In this document: positions 35,690 through 49,263 of the stretch, one piece after another | How positions within the stretch are numbered: the stretch's first letter is position 1 | Layout of the letters: every line of letters begins with the position of its first letter | Assembly: GCF_020382885.2 (NCBI RefSeq) | Contig: NC_058498.1 | Location: 7,228,501 to 7,292,500, forward strand | Origin: Scatophagus argus | Taxonomy: Eukaryota; Chordata; Actinopteri; Scatophagidae | Length of the DNA stretch: 64,000 nt | Reading direction: 5' to 3' | Translations under genes and position numbers: made by a program | The notes under the pieces: generated by a model | Told to the model about the DNA's origin: nothing | Databases searched by the model: none | Seen by the model: the letters and a program-made list of their open reading frames with translations, nothing else

Positions 35690-37440
35690 ACTGTGGTGTC
35701 TTTGTGTTTTGCTCAAAACCCTAAGGACTGAAGTAAAAACAACTGTACTTTCCCCCTTTTTCTGCCTCTCTAGTTTCATATTAACTGGCAGTCTTATCTT
35801 TTAGCCAAGGCTGAGGCCGTTTCATCTGATTCAGCGCCATAAATCCCTTTATCAGTAACACTCCCTGATATCCGAGCCGTCACATGGCTGTCCTTGGCTG
35901 TTGGTAAATATGAGCTCACTTGTCTCCTCGTGAGGTGGTTTCACCTTGCATCAGTCATGCCGAGAGCTGCGTCGGGGGGGCGCTCTTCACATCTCGACAG
36001 GCCTGATACGACCAGACTGATGCAACCTGCTGCAAGAGCTGCGGTTCTGCTGTGCCACCCCATGATTTCCCCTGGAAATACAGAATGACTCCTGCTTAAT
36101 ACCGGGGTATCATTTCAGCACTGCTGCAAGTCAGGATTTGTCATCCGGTGGTTAAACTAAGATAATGTAGGATTCAACCAGATGCACATGAGCTGGGTTT
36201 GGACAAGAACGAACAGAGAGAGATCAAAACCACAATAATAATTTAAAGAAGTCCATCATTAGACCAGTCAGCAGCAATAACAGTGTGTTTTTGATGACAT
36301 GAAGTTGATTCATCATTTTGTTCAAATAAAAATTTTGTGTTGACGGGACAAAAAAATATTTGAGATTAACAATGAATTACTCTGCTCTAATACTTTACCA
36401 CAGTGGTCACATTAACATTCTTTATCATTAACATTCCTCCATTCTTTCCCTTAAATGTGAATTTGCTGCAGAGAAATGACAAACAAATTAAGCAAAAGCA
36501 AAAGCAAAAAAAAAGCAAATTGCATAATTTCTATTTTAGTATTGCAAACGTCATACAGTACATGGGCAGGACGAAATTAAATGATGCAACAGCAGAGTGT
36601 TTTTCTGTGCAGTCTCCAGACAACATGTGGGCGATGGATGAGAGACCTCACAGGTGTTTGTCTCCCCCTAGTGGCCATTCCTCACAGATTAGAATCAGAA
36701 TTAGTCAGCCTGTTTTTTGTTTTTGTTTTGTTTTTACATACACTTTTTTCTGCATTTAACCCTGCATTTCTTGGTTGAACACACCCAGCAAGTTCCATGC
36801 AGTGAGCACACACACACACAGGAGCAGTTAGGGGGTTAGGTGCCCTGCTCAAGGGCACGTCAGCCGTTAATAATGGAAGGGGTAGGAGTGTGTGTGAAAT
36901 TAGCCCTTAAACATACAGCAGTAAAATGCAACATACACGTTAATGAAGCTGTAATAAAAACACCATATAAAACAGTAAAACACTCAGAGGTTGGGTAGGT
37001 GTCCTTAGCCAGCAAGTAGGAAAAAACACTTTATTTGTTTGATTGCATCAAACATAAAGCACAAAGGAGAGAACAAATCAACCTTCTGTGAGACACAGAT
37101 CATGCGATTTCGAGTCATGAGAGTCAATTCTCAGATGTGAACAGGGTCGATTCTTTTCCTTCATTATGCGCATGAAAATAGAAACTTTCAAAAACAGCCA
37201 AAGGACCAAATAAAACATACACATCACGGCCTTACAGAAAGATAGCTACGACACTCTCCCAACCCTGATGTCTTCAAGCGATTTAACAGAAGAGTAACAT
37301 TTAGCACACTCCTCACTGCCAATTCCTACAAAATAATCTATTAAAATCATCTACAACCACGTCCACTCGCTCTGCACTCAACCCATTAAACATCTAACCA
37401 GGTTACACATGCACCTGCTCAAAAGTAGAACAGGAAACCG
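35690..37440. other. Spacer between mknk2 and the rexo1 promoter region
   Basis: No gene supported. It holds one dispersed repeat at about 36685-36870; the rest is AT-rich and featureless to the eye. Confidence 0.5.
36685..36870 (-). mobile_element. Fragment of a fish dispersed retroelement
   Basis: AGATTAGAATCAGAATTAG, TGCATTTAACCCTGCATT and AGGTGCCCTGCTCAAGGGCA occur in the order seen in a widespread fish repeat. A (CA)n run at about 36811-36821 interrupts it. No open frame; family and orientation are tentative. Confidence 0.5.
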
Positions 37441-38105
37441 AAAGAGAGCGTGCAGCTGCCAATCACGTCACTGATTACCTGTCCAGCGCACCTGAGCAGG
37501 GCTGGGTCACGTGTTCGTTTGGCGTGCACAAAACGCCTGACGTACGTGTTCGCCTCGAGTCTGAGAGTGGAGCTGCAGGTAGGTATCGTGACACATTTCA
37601 GGAAGCGTTTGAGGCGTTTAAATGTTCGTTTTTATTGCTACTTAGGTGGATATTTGTTTCATAGGCTGACCAGGAAGAAAGAAATTAAGTTCTTGTTCGT
37701 GAATGAAATGCCGTATGTTTTCCTTCAGCAGACACAGTATCCGTAAGAAATGTTATTTTGCTGACAAACAATGTTTTTGTAGGCTGTGCTTTATCATTTA
37801 TATACGTGTTCATTTCAAGTTAAAGCATTTAAACACTGTCTAATTTATGGACGCTCAAAAAGTGTCGTCGGTCTTAACGTGAAAACCTGATTTCAGAAAT
37901 TCACAGACCGGGCTGACATTTTAAAGGGGTATTTCGATATTCTTTTTAGCGGCCTCTTTTAGCGTCCAACGACGAAGAGAAAATCATTAGCTGCTGTTTT
38001 CACCCAACTTTTTTTGTATACATTTCTTTTCCAGGCAGTCTGACCCAAGGACTTGAAGATAACCCATCACTGGACACCTGTGAAATAAAATGTTGAAACA
38101 CTTGT
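37440..38105 (+). ncRNA. Possible two-exon non-coding transcript upstream of rexo1
   Basis: A promoter-like stretch has CCAAT (37459-37463), ACGTCA (37465-37470), CACGTG (37508-37513) and TGACGT (37538-37543). It is followed by a strong donor (CTGCAG/gtaggt, GT at 37579-37580). A well-formed acceptor (TTTCTTTTCCAG, ending 38034) lies 450 bases on, and AATAAA follows at 38084-38089. Together they would give a short spliced polyadenylated RNA with no sizeable reading frame, ending about 500 bases before rexo1. It could instead be chance signals, or an alternative rexo1 first exon. Confidence 0.3.
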
Positions 38106-38454
38106 CTCACTTATTTTACGAAACGGACTTCCGAAACACGGCTCTACTATGAAGAGCGCGCACTGCCGTTTCTATTGAATAGCAGCAATTAGCTAATTAA
38201 CGTGTGCAGAAAGCTAGCAAGGAAAATGACGGGAAAAAAAACCGTAGCACCAGAAACACTATTCTATTATTGATTAATCAATACCCGCCTCACATTAACA
38301 CTTAAGTTCTGGGTTTGCAAGGACACACGTTGAAGGCGTCCTCTTGCTAACTATGTGACGTTTTGGCAACGCCTCGGGTTACAACTTTTAGCGTTAACTA
38401 TTGATTATTATCTGTGACGTGTTGGAGCGCGACACGTGTGAACTCACGCGAGAT

Positions 38455-38598
38455 TTCATTTTACTGGCCAATCCAACATGGCGCCGTAGGGACGTTGTTA
38501 TTGTTCCCTCTCTCCTACAAGCTATTGCAGCACGATTGAAACTACGCAGAAAACGGACCGACGCGTTCAGGCGGGCATGAGAGGACCATCTGGGGATA
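38455..38598 (+). promoter_or_regulatory. rexo1: rexo1 core promoter and 5' UTR
   Basis: CpG-containing stretch with CCAAT (38468-38472) and a YY1-like CAACATGGCGCC (about 38475-38486), both typical of TATA-less housekeeping promoters; no TATA box is seen. The same ATG begins a four-codon upstream ORF encoding MAP then TAG (38478-38489), if transcription starts before it. Confidence 0.5.
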
Positions 38599-41500
38599 AT
38601 GCTGAGGTCCACCGGTTTCTTCCGAGGGATTGACTGTCCGTTTTACGCGGAATACAGCGAGGGCAAAGGCAGCAAAAATGGGTGCAACAGACCGTACTGT
38701 CACTTCAGGCATAGCCAGCAGAGACGGCCGTCCTACGGAGCACCGGCAGACGTTAAACGGCAAAGAGACCTTCAGTCGGCACAGAAAGGTGCTGAGTATT
38801 ACTTTCTTAATTATTAAATTCGGAAGTAACTGTAATACTTTGACGTCTTATCGGGCAGAGTAGGCAGTGGGTCCGTGGGGGGAACTGGACCACAGTAGTG
38901 AGAAGGTGCCCAAACGGGTTAGCGAAACCGATAGCGCCGTAACGTGTGTTTTTTGTTGCAGTTGGCTGCAAATAACCACACTTCATGGCCAGTTCAATAC
39001 CCCCAGTGGCTGTAGTAAACTTGGGTACAACAAGGAACAACTACACAAATTGAACCAAAGGAAGCATGAACTAAAGTGACCCGTGCGTGCATGCGGCAGT
39101 GCTTGTAGTACAGACGAAGACAATATTGCAGAGGGCGAACAGATTGGCAGTGTGATTGGCTTGTCAAGTTGTTTTTTTGTTGACCCCAACTTTCCTAAGT
39201 TTAGCTTATGTTCACCATTCATACCCTAAGGAAACACTCTATAAAATTCATCCAATAGACGTCTGTGCATGTTATAGATGTATATGTTATGTTGTATAGT
39301 TTGTTAGATATTTAACATTTTAGGGCTAATATATCCACTGAGAAAGACCTTGAGATGTGGTGGAAAGTATTTGTGCACCTATCCAGCCAATGTTCTCATT
39401 TTCCCCATAAATCATGTTATAAATATAGATAGATAGATGGATAGATAGATACTTTATTGATCCCAAGGGAAATTCAAGAGATCCTGAGGGGAATAGCTGC
39501 CTAGCTGCATGTAACTGTTTGAATAAAGAATACAGTATCATGCTGCAGGGATTGCTCTGGTGCTAAAATCGAGTGAGTGGCCTTCTGTCACACGAAGGTA
39601 ACTTAGAGCAGAAACACTGAGTTATATAATCCCTGTGACAAAGAAACTGTTGTTATTTGGATTGGCCCCATCATGGTGGATGCTTAATAAGGTCAGTATT
39701 GTGGCAGACCAGATTGGTGCATCACTCAGTGAGAGAGAGTTAGTAAATCGACCTTTTCTTATTTTATTAAGACCGTTCATCTTGCATCCCTGTAGAACAA
39801 GGTTATGATCCCTTCAACCCCGAAGTTGTGAGGCCCCAGGAGGATCAGAATGGAAAACCAGCTGCCTCAGGAGACCTCAGCGGCGCTCTGGAGCTGGTCA
39901 ACAGGGCCATCGAGGAGGTCCGCAGCGAAGTGGAGAGGGAGAAGAGGAAGCTCTCACGCATTGGGGATGAACCATATGATCCCAGTGAGAGTACCAGTTT
40001 GTCTTCATCTGATGCTGCTAAAAGTAAAACACCCCCTTCACACATGGCCTATGACCCTGGGAGTTATCAGATGACATCAGAAGGCTATAATCCCACCCCT
40101 GGCTGCAGCAAGTACACCCTGGATTCAGACAACCAGGGGAAAAATAATAACTCCATGGAATATGTTCCTACTTCAGTGAAAAAGCCTTCATCTCGGACAC
40201 GTACACACCAGCCTCCCTCTCCTCCCCCTAGTCCGAAGTACTCCAACAGCACCTCGTCCTCCAAGTGTAAATACACAGTGGATAATACAAAACCATCTAC
40301 AGATATGGAGTATGACCCGCTGTCCAACTACTCAGCAGGAATCGCAGTGAAAAGCAAGAGGGACAAGGGTGCACAAGCTGTTAAGACCGAGGGGAGAAAG
40401 ACACCCAAACAGCTGGGATCAGATATGTCAGATGAGGACTGTGCTGTAGCTGTAAAAAAGCCACGGCAGCAGAGCGTTGACTCAAAAAAGTACACTTTCT
40501 CTGACTCTGATGGGGAGAGCTCTGGGACGGAGTATCGACCGATGTCACTTAGTAATCTCCAGCAGAGAAAAGGCAACAGTGGGCCACTTTGGGATGGTGT
40601 GGGCAAGGAGAGAAAAGAGAGAACAGAAAGTACACTTAATACTCTGACTCAGAGGAATAAGGAGGATTTGGTGGGGGACTCAGACATCCAGGGAGATCAT
40701 AAGGGAAAGGACGACCTAGAAAAAAAGAAGTCGACTGGTCAAACTAGTCACGAAAAAAGTGGCAAATCTGAGAAAGTGCACAAACTTGAAAAGGAAGTAA
40801 ACAAAACAACGGGAAGTAAGAGCAACGGCGGCAGCACTAAAGACAAAGGCTCAATAAAAACCTTAAACCAGGACTCTGCAAAGAAGGAGAACAAGAGTAA
40901 TGGAAAAAGAGATGATGGGAAAAACCCAGTTAAGGTTAAGACATCAGATAAAGTTCGGAGGGATGGTAGAGATGAAAAGAGAAACGATAAGATCAAAGCT
41001 GGAGAAAAAGTAAAAACAGACTCTGGCAAGCGAGATAAAAATTCAGAAAATGTTGCAAGGGAAAGCAAGAAGCCCAAGATATCAGACAAGGAAAAAGAAC
41101 TTAGCAAATATAAGGACAGCCCACATAAAAATGGTAAACTTGATAGCAATAAAAGAGAAAAGGATGTAAAGAAAAGTAGTAAAAGCAGTTCTAGTAGTGT
41201 GAGCAGTAGTAGTAACAGTAAAGGCAGTTCTGCAAGCAGTAAAGACAAGGTAAAGCAAAACATCAGCTCATCAAATGGGAAAAGACTTGAAAACAAAAGA
41301 TCCAGTCTGAGCCTTAGCCATGCAGATCTGTTTGGAGATGAGAGCCCAGAGGAGGCCGAACCGATAGAGGCGGACGATGACGACGAGGAACCTGAAGAAG
41401 TGCTGGTGAGAAAATCTGCAGACGCTTTAAAGAGGGGACGTCTGAACAAGAGGAAAGCGTCGGAGCTGACTCCGTCTTCCTCCGATGATGAAGATGATCA

Positions 41501-44500
41501 CGGCTGGCTGGAAGACAGCAGGGCAGGTAAGGACGGGGTCGACGAAGTCAGAATCGACCTGTCCAGTTTCCAGGATGATCTGGATTTTGACTCAGATCCC
41601 ATGGAGGAGTGTTTGCGGATCTTCAATGAATCAAAGGATGTGAAGAGGGAAGACAAGGGAAGGCAAGCCAAACAGGTATTGGAACTTCTTTCTTGCCGTA
41701 CTCCTGCACTGGTGTGTTTTTGTTTTTTTCATTTACCACGTGCTGAGTCATGTTTTATGAATTATCGGTTGGTGGGAAGGATTAATATGCCATGTTGTGT
41801 CCTCTCAGCCCTCCAGGGATTCAGAGGAGGAGAAAATCACAGAGAGCACTTTAACCACTCTCTTCCCTGGTCAGAAGAAGAGAGTCTCCCATTTTGTTGC
41901 CAAAGGAAGCGTAAGTTTGTCACTTTGACCTCACCCTGTTGTTGTAAGGATGCCTTTGATGGTCTTTTTGGACTGTTTATGGTAGCTTTATGAGAGCCTC
42001 AGTCGTGTAAATAATGAACGAAAAGTAGATGTTGACAGACACACTCCATAAAACGGCAAGTAAAGCACAAATGTAAGGGTGTTCAACTTCGTATAATGGG
42101 CTGTTTGTATTAGTTGATTTACAGTGATGTAATTGTGCACATAGCATACAGTCCTGTGGAATATCTGACCAGTCATGCTAATGTAAATGTGCATGCACAG
42201 TTTGGTACTTAACAGGTACATCGATAGACCACAGCATTAACACCACTGACAGGTGAAGTGAACAACATTAATCATCTGTTCACAGTGCAACGGGGGAAAC
42301 CTTGGTGTCTGGCAATGATGTGGCTGTTCTTTGACACTCACCACCCACCTAAACAATGCAGACAACGGCAACAGCTCTACCTGTCGGCAGCAGCATTAAT
42401 AAAATATGCTTCTTTTTTTATCAGAATGATGCGCCTTCCAAGTCTGTGGTGCGGCCGCAAAAGAGACTCACTGCGCAGGAGGTCTGCTTCCAGCGTATGC
42501 AGATGGCACAGCAGCAAGCTGCTCAACTTTCTGCTTCAGCCAAAGCTGCTTCACAAAGCTCCAGCCCCAGCTTTTCTGGAGAGAGGAAGAGAATAGCTCA
42601 CCGCCCCAACCCACAAATAACATCTTCTAAAACAAGTATGAGAGTCTCCACTACTGTAGCGGGAGTCAGCTCCTCTTTTTTTGCTTGACTATATCGCTGC
42701 TTTTCCCGGCTAATTTTTAATACGTTTGAGTGATAGTCTCCTTAAATAGATGTTATGGTCTCAGACTCTTTTCTCAGATTTCTATGAATGCAGCTGTTTT
42801 GACTGTTAGGGTAGAAAGTCACATGTATCGTGTGTGCCTGACTAGGCCCTGCAGATGTTAAACCAGCTGCTAGTCGAGTGCTGTCCCCCAGCCAGACCCA
42901 TCCAACTGTCAAGACCCAAACCACTGCCGGCATCTTGTCTAAAACCATGTCTACTGCCATGCAGAAGAGGGTGGCACACATGCCCACCATGAAGGTATCC
43001 GCTGGTCACAACATTTCATGCTATTGCATGTTTTTCTGAGTGTTTGTTTTTTTTCTTCTTGTGCCTGCACGTCCCTGAGTAATCGTGATGATTTATTGGC
43101 AAAGGTGGGCCACCTCTCTTAAGAGAAATCAAAAATGCATATTTTAACTCTTACCTGTAGGGCTGTTTATCTTTCTAGGATTGTTTTGGTGTCAGTTGCA
43201 GACTTTTGGAGATATCAGCTGTAGAGATTAGAAAAACTCAACAGCAATGTCTCTTTTCCAGAAAATCATGACCTGGTTACTCAAGAAAATCCACAGACCG
43301 ACTCTTCCTCGAGTAGATGCACGTTTCCTTTTTGGGCAGTGATAATAATATAGTTACTCCATGAATCTGCTTACAAAAGGGTGGGAGAGACATTGCCGTA
43401 GGGTTTTTCAGATGTATTTTTTGGCGCTTTGAGCACCACAAGCAAGGTGCCATCTAGTTCCATAATAATAGAGAGAAGGCAGATGTCTTCACATCTGATA
43501 TCATAATTCTGGGGTGAACTGACCCTTTAAAAGGGTGTAATTCACTGTCAGTATTTTTTTTCACTTTTTCAGAGCACTTCAATGAGGCGCCCCGTCATCC
43601 CCGCTGAGTTTGGGGCCAAAGTTCCCACCAACATCCGCCAGCGTTACCTCAACACTTTCATTGATGAGTGCGTCAAATTTTGCCCATCGGAGGACGCCGC
43701 CTTCCGGATGGTACAAAATATCACCCAGCTTTTACAACATGTTACCAGCTCTAATCTCATTCCGTAAGTGCTTCAGCTGAACAGGCTTTTAACAGTGACT
43801 AAGTGGGGTTTGACTGTTTCAGGCCCTGAACGAGGAGAAGCTGGTGTACGAGCGCAGCAGCAGTAAGAACATCTACCTCAACGTAGCCGTGAACACCCTG
43901 AAGAAGCTCCGCAGCCAGAGCAGCGCCTCTCCATCGCCTGTCACCAGTGTGTCACCTCAGTATTACACACAGTATTAGCTCTTAGCCGATATGTGCAGTG
44001 TGTTGTGATGATTTTGACACGCTGCGCAGTAAAATCAGTTTATGTCCTCACATGAACACAGTTGAGCATGAAAAATTATTTTAAGTGGTCGAACAGCGGT
44101 TACATGACATTTCGGTGGTAACTTTTATGTGTTTTTCTGCAGAAGACTCCAGTTTAGTTGCCAGGAGGAGGACCCAGTCCCACGAGGAGGTTCTGGGAGG
44201 CCGTCTCGCTGCTACAACCAGCTTCACTGTCAACAGGATGGGTAAACAGCAGGAGGAGAAACTGACGGGTAAGGGACAAGTTAGTCAGCACACTGAAAGA
44301 ATCTTTGTGTCAAGCAGAGACTTGTGACCTTTTGTTTGCTCTGTGATGTGTTTTGTCAGTTTACAGTAATAGTGAAACTGTTCATACACTCATGTGACAG
44401 CCACCGGGTTCTGTTTACTGCAGTGTCTCAACTCTCATGACCTGGTGCCAGAGACCAGAGGGAATATGTTTATTACACTGCAGGACTGCTGCAAGAGCTA

Positions 44501-47500
44501 CTGATAAACAGAAAATGAATAAATCTTCAATAGCAGTATGGAGCCCTTGCTGGTTACAGACGGTTTTTCAAAGGCCATTCACATTAGAATTTCATTATCT
44601 GAAAACTAGAGCTGATATGATCAACTGATCAACTGAAAGGTAATCAGTAATTTTTTTTGTTGATCAGTTATTTGTTTAGGTCATTTTTGGAGCAGAAATA
44701 CTTTGCTGTTTTTAAACTGAATATAATTTGGTACAGAACAGATTAACTGACCAGGAAAATATTAATATGTTGCAGCTCTGGTAAAAAATGTCTATTGGTA
44801 TCATCACTGACCAATGACGTGCCCATTTTATCTAGAAATAACGCTTTAAACGAACACGTGATGTGAACAGCTGGCTGAGGAGTTTTCTTATTTTGCTCAG
44901 TGAGTGTGTACATTTTGAAGATCAGATATCTGCACTTGCTAGGGGGCCGCCGTGATGACAGCAGGAGTGACGATCTGTTAACTCCACAGCAGGACAGACT
45001 TGATGTTCTCTGTAATTTGGTGGGAAAATCATGAGCACATGTCAGTATCATCATTGGCAAGCTGCAGCTCCGTGTTTATCGTCGATTATACCCGATACAT
45101 TTTGTCAGTGCATAGCAGGACTGTGCCATCATACAGGGGAAACGCATCAGGCTGACTCCATGAAATAAAACATAATAAATAAAATTAGAAAACAGTCTGT
45201 GACTCTAGCCAAGTGTTGAGTGCTTGCAATAGGTCATGTGGATAATTTCTTTCTATGTTTGTTTCTCCTCATGTATGTGGAGAAACAAGACAGACGTCAG
45301 CTTGTCTGAGCGAAGAAAACAAACAGTAAAAATCTGTTTCCAAGTTTTGTTTCTTCACTTCATTTTTAGTGGGGTTTTTTAAATTATTTTTATGACATCT
45401 CTGTACTTAGGCAACATTTGTTTTTCTTGTTGTTCTGTCTCGCTGTAGGAGCCACTCTGTACAGGAAGCTGAAGTCGTACCTGATGACGGAGGAGCAGCT
45501 CCAGGAGCACGGATACCCAAGAACCAACCCCGAGGCTGCAGGCAGAGCCATCATATACAACCTCCCGGAGAAAAAGGCCGTCTCAGACCGTGAGCGACGC
45601 CCCCACAGCTCTCTCTGTCATTTCTGAGGGCCGGCACTAAATTATGTTAACACTGGTTTATGTGGTCTAGCAGTTATTTAACTTTCAGCCGACTCTGTGT
45701 AATGTGTTTCCAGCCTTCAGCAAGATATGCTGTCGATGTGGAGCAGAATATAAGGTCAATGTCAACGGCAGCTGCGTACGGAAAGAGGAATGTAGTTTTC
45801 ACTGGGGGCGACTGCGCAGACAGAAAGGTAAGTTTGTTTGCATTTGTTTAGAGTAAATTGTCAGTGAAAATCAAAATCCGCCTTCTTTACCAAACTTTTA
45901 TTTTTTCTCCATCTCTGTTCGACTTTGTCTTCCCTGTCAGTCGCTGGAGGCTGGGAGACCAATTACAGCTGCTGTGCTGCATCAGTGGGCACGCCAGGTT
46001 GCCAAGTTTCCAAGGTACCACCCCGTTAGTTTTTCTTCTTTTCACTTTAACAAGTGAAAGTTATGGCTTAAGGGGCTAATGTAGAACAGGGGGCATTTTG
46101 GAAAGAAAATCTACTTTCAAACAGAAAACCGAACAGTGTAATGTAATGCAAGGCAAGTCAAAGGAGACAATAAAGCTTTAGAGGAAAGTTTAGTTTTGTG
46201 AAGCTCATAGTTTTGTCAGAAATGTTCATTCAGCTTGTGTCGACAAAAGAAACTTTTAAAACCTTGAATATTTTATACACATCTTAGTTACTGGTGCTGT
46301 CAGAAAGTTGACTAATAATTATCAGGTTGCTGCCTTCTCCCTTCACGCTTGTATATATTTTTCAGGGGTTGGTTTACATCATGTGTTATCATATTTACTT
46401 TGAGTTTTGCACATTATAATAAACATCCCTAGACTTAAAACATTTCATCTACCCACAGCAACATGTTCAGGATGGACGTAAAGAGTCATTAGACGGCTTC
46501 GTCACAACGTTCAGTAAAAGTCCCCCACCTGATGGCAATGGAGGGGTGTTTGCTCTGGACTGTGAGATGGTGAGTCCGACACAAGTTTCTGCTGAAACAG
46601 TAGCTGCCATCATGATCATGTTTGATTGGAGATTTCATTTGCTGTGGGCCAGTATAATACGAATGGGACATGAGAGTCTCTCTTTGCACAAATTTGGTTA
46701 TGTATGTTCCAATTCCAGAGTTTTATCATATTTTGTATTTAAGGTCGCATGAACTTGTTTTTCTCTCTTGTGAATGAATCAGTGCTACACAAAGCAGGGC
46801 CTGGAACTGACGAGGGTGACGGTCATCGACTCTGAGATGAAAGTCATCTACGATACTTTTGTCAAACCTGAAAGCAAAGTTGTTGATTACAACACGCGGT
46901 ACGTTTGTCTCTCGCAGGCTGACTCTGTGCGGGTCGTGTCTGCTTATGAATTAAACTGGCAATGAAAGTGACTGTCCTACATTTGTCTCTGAAGCAGTGG
47001 CACTATTGTAAAGGCAGCACACATCTGTATGTGCAGGTTTTCGGGTGTGACAGAGGAGGACTTGGAAAGCACCACCATCAGTCTGCGAGACGTTCAGGCC
47101 GTCCTGCTCAGTATGTTCAGTGCTGAATCCATCCTCATAGGACACAGTCTGGAGAGCGACCTGCTCGCTCTGAAGGTACCCACGTCTCTTCATTCATCTT
47201 TGTGACCTTTGCACATTAATGAACGCCCGCTATGAGTTCACACAACACTGAAGTCAAGCAGAGCAGTAAATCCTTGTGATATATTCTTACTTTAAAGGGA
47301 AAATCTGTTTATACGTTGGGTTTCATTTCCAGGATGAGACACCGAGTTTGTGCTGTTGAGCTGTTGGGATGATAAAAAAGAAACATACTTCATGTGGCCT
47401 AATGTTGTCTCTGTCTCTCGTACCTCCAGCTAATCCACAGTTCAGTCGTAGACACGGCCATTGTGTTCCCTCACCGCCTCGGCCTGCCCTACAAACGTGC

Positions 47501-49263
47501 CTTGAGGAACCTGATGGCCGACTACCTGAAACGCATCATCCAGGACAACGGTGAGAAAATCACTCAGAGCTAGCAGCAATTGATTTGTTGCTCTTTACAG
47601 GCTTTATGATAAGAGTTATGGGTATTATTATCCATTCATTTATGTCTTGACATATTAGCCGTCTGATGCATTTGTGTTATTTCATGACAATGCGTGATTA
47701 GTTGTGTGCATGCAGGCATTAAACAGGTCGATGCTGTGGTTGACCATGATAGCAAAGCTCAGAGAAACATTTTAACTGATGGGTGCAGAAATAATTTGAA
47801 ATAATTTGACTTCTTTTTTATTCCTCTGTATCCTGAGACTTGCATACAAAAAACAACTAAACATCAACTGATGGATCGTTATCAGTTAATCTTAACATGT
47901 TTTCATTGAAGCACAGCCTACAGAACCTTGCCTGCTAAGTTATTAGACATCAATAATCTTCTGGAATATATTAACTGTTAAATTAAGTCAAGTCAAAACT
48001 CCCTTACAAACTTCTGGGCAAAAAGCCAAAAACCGAGGATGAAGGTAGTCCTCGTTTGGACGGCTGGGGGAGACAAATGTGAAAAAAATCATCAGAAAGT
48101 TGTAAAAGTTAGTGGAAACATAGAAAAAACATCATTGCCTTTAACTGTAGAATTTTACAGGGTAGTAATAGTGATGTAGTAAATCCCGTATAAAGATGGC
48201 CAATAAAACAAGTCCCAGGAAAGGGTTCAATTAAGTGAGTCTAATTAAATTAAACTGAACTGCTATAAATTCAGACTCATAAATAATTATGTGTGGTGCT
48301 TCACATCATATCCAGGGGAAGCCAGTAAATCTGTCTGGTAGTCCTTGGTTAGTAGTTCAGTCTGGTCAATTTGTGCTCTTCTTCATTGCACTGCATGCAT
48401 GTGACCAGCAGGTGTCACTCATGCACACCGTGTCACCTGAAGCCTGAGTTTCAGTACGGTTAGCTGAAATGCCTGAAAGCTTTTCTGAACTTATGTGCCT
48501 GTTGATGATGTGTATTAAGATCTAATTCATCTAGCGCACGTGTGTCAAACTCAACTGGGAAAGAAAAGCAATTTGTTCATTACTTTAGTTCGTGACCAAA
48601 TACCTACAGAACCAGTGACTTTCCCACCTGCCTCAGCTGTACTTACTGTTTCGTGCTAGAAATTATCGGTCTGAACGATTATCGGATCCAGTATTCAGCA
48701 TTTTTCTGATTACAGATATCGGTGTATTTTCTGTCCGATTGCCAGTAAAATAAATCAGTTTGAACCCATCTTTGGTGTCGATGAAGATCCTGCCCGCAAC
48801 ACTAACTTGTTACATGAGTAATAGCCTATCATCAGCCAATCCATAAAGTAACTGGTAATAAAAGTCGTCAGAGAAATTGTGTGGGGTAAAGAATACAATA
48901 TTTGCCTCCAAAATGTAGCGTGATGGAAGTATAAAGTAGCAGAAAATTGAAATACTCACCTACAGTCCTTCAAAATTACAGTACAGTTCTTGAGAAACGT
49001 ACTTAGTTACATTTCATCAGTGGTTATTCTAAATTTTGACAGTTGAGTTTGATTTTCTTTGTTTTCGGTCTCCTTGGTCACTGATAATCATTGCTGATTG
49101 TTCAGCGCTGCAGTGTTCAGGTGTGTAAAAAAAAAACTAATAATAATTTCTGCAATTTGTTTGTGTGTTTTCAGTGGAAGGCCACGACTCGAGCGAGGAT
49201 GCGTCTGCCTGCATGGAGCTCATGATCTGGAAGATCAAGGAGGATGCGAAGGTCAAAAGATGA
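38599..49263 (+). CDS. rexo1: RNA exonuclease 1 homolog (Elongin-A-binding protein 1), complete, 16 exons
   Basis: Nuclear DEDDh-type 3'-5' exonuclease homologue that binds Elongin A. Exons: 38599-38788, 39796-41675, 41809-41910, 42425-42635, 42846-42994, 43573-43710, 43823-43946, 44143-44268, 45449-45589, 45714-45827, 45941-46014, 46459-46569, 46783-46898, 47037-47175, 47430-47550, 49175-49263; phases agree, 1274 aa (human about 1221). The N-terminus has a CCCH-like cysteine/histidine cluster (CPFYAEY...[10 protein letters not shown]). Exon 2 (1880 bases) codes a Lys/Ser/Asp-rich disordered region and [12 protein letters not shown] at about 569-580. A cysteine-rich segment (CCRCGAEY...HWGRLRR) precedes the nuclease. 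Catalytic residues: D1117 and E1119 in FALDCEM, D1200 in [10 protein letters not shown]1249 and D1254 in GHDSSED. All five are intact, so an active enzyme is expected. Confidence 0.96.
39425..39476 (-). mobile_element. 3' tail of a non-LTR retrotransposon, minus strand
   Basis: In rexo1 intron 1. Imperfect GATA repeats run into ACTTTATTGATCCCAAGG and GAAATTCA. The reverse complement (TTTCCCTTGGGATCAATAAA then TATC repeats) is a very common fish LINE/SINE-type 3' end. Confidence 0.65.
48830..49026 (-). repeat. Dispersed inverted-end repeat, minus orientation
   Basis: In the last rexo1 intron. GAATACAATATTTGCCTCC, AGTATAAAGTAGCAGAAAAT and a terminal ACTTAGTTACATTT match the reverse of the family's first half. 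Confidence 0.55.

Noticed and set aside
39427-39453. GATA repeats as a simple microsatellite
   Set aside because: They continue directly into the ACTTTATTGATCCC tail of a retroelement, so they are its 3' repeat end.
40748-41449. 233-codon minus-strand open frame rich in Leu/Ser/Phe
   Set aside because: It lies opposite the Lys/Ser/Asp-rich rexo1 exon 2; its composition is what the reverse of AAR- and AGY-type codons gives. No domain.
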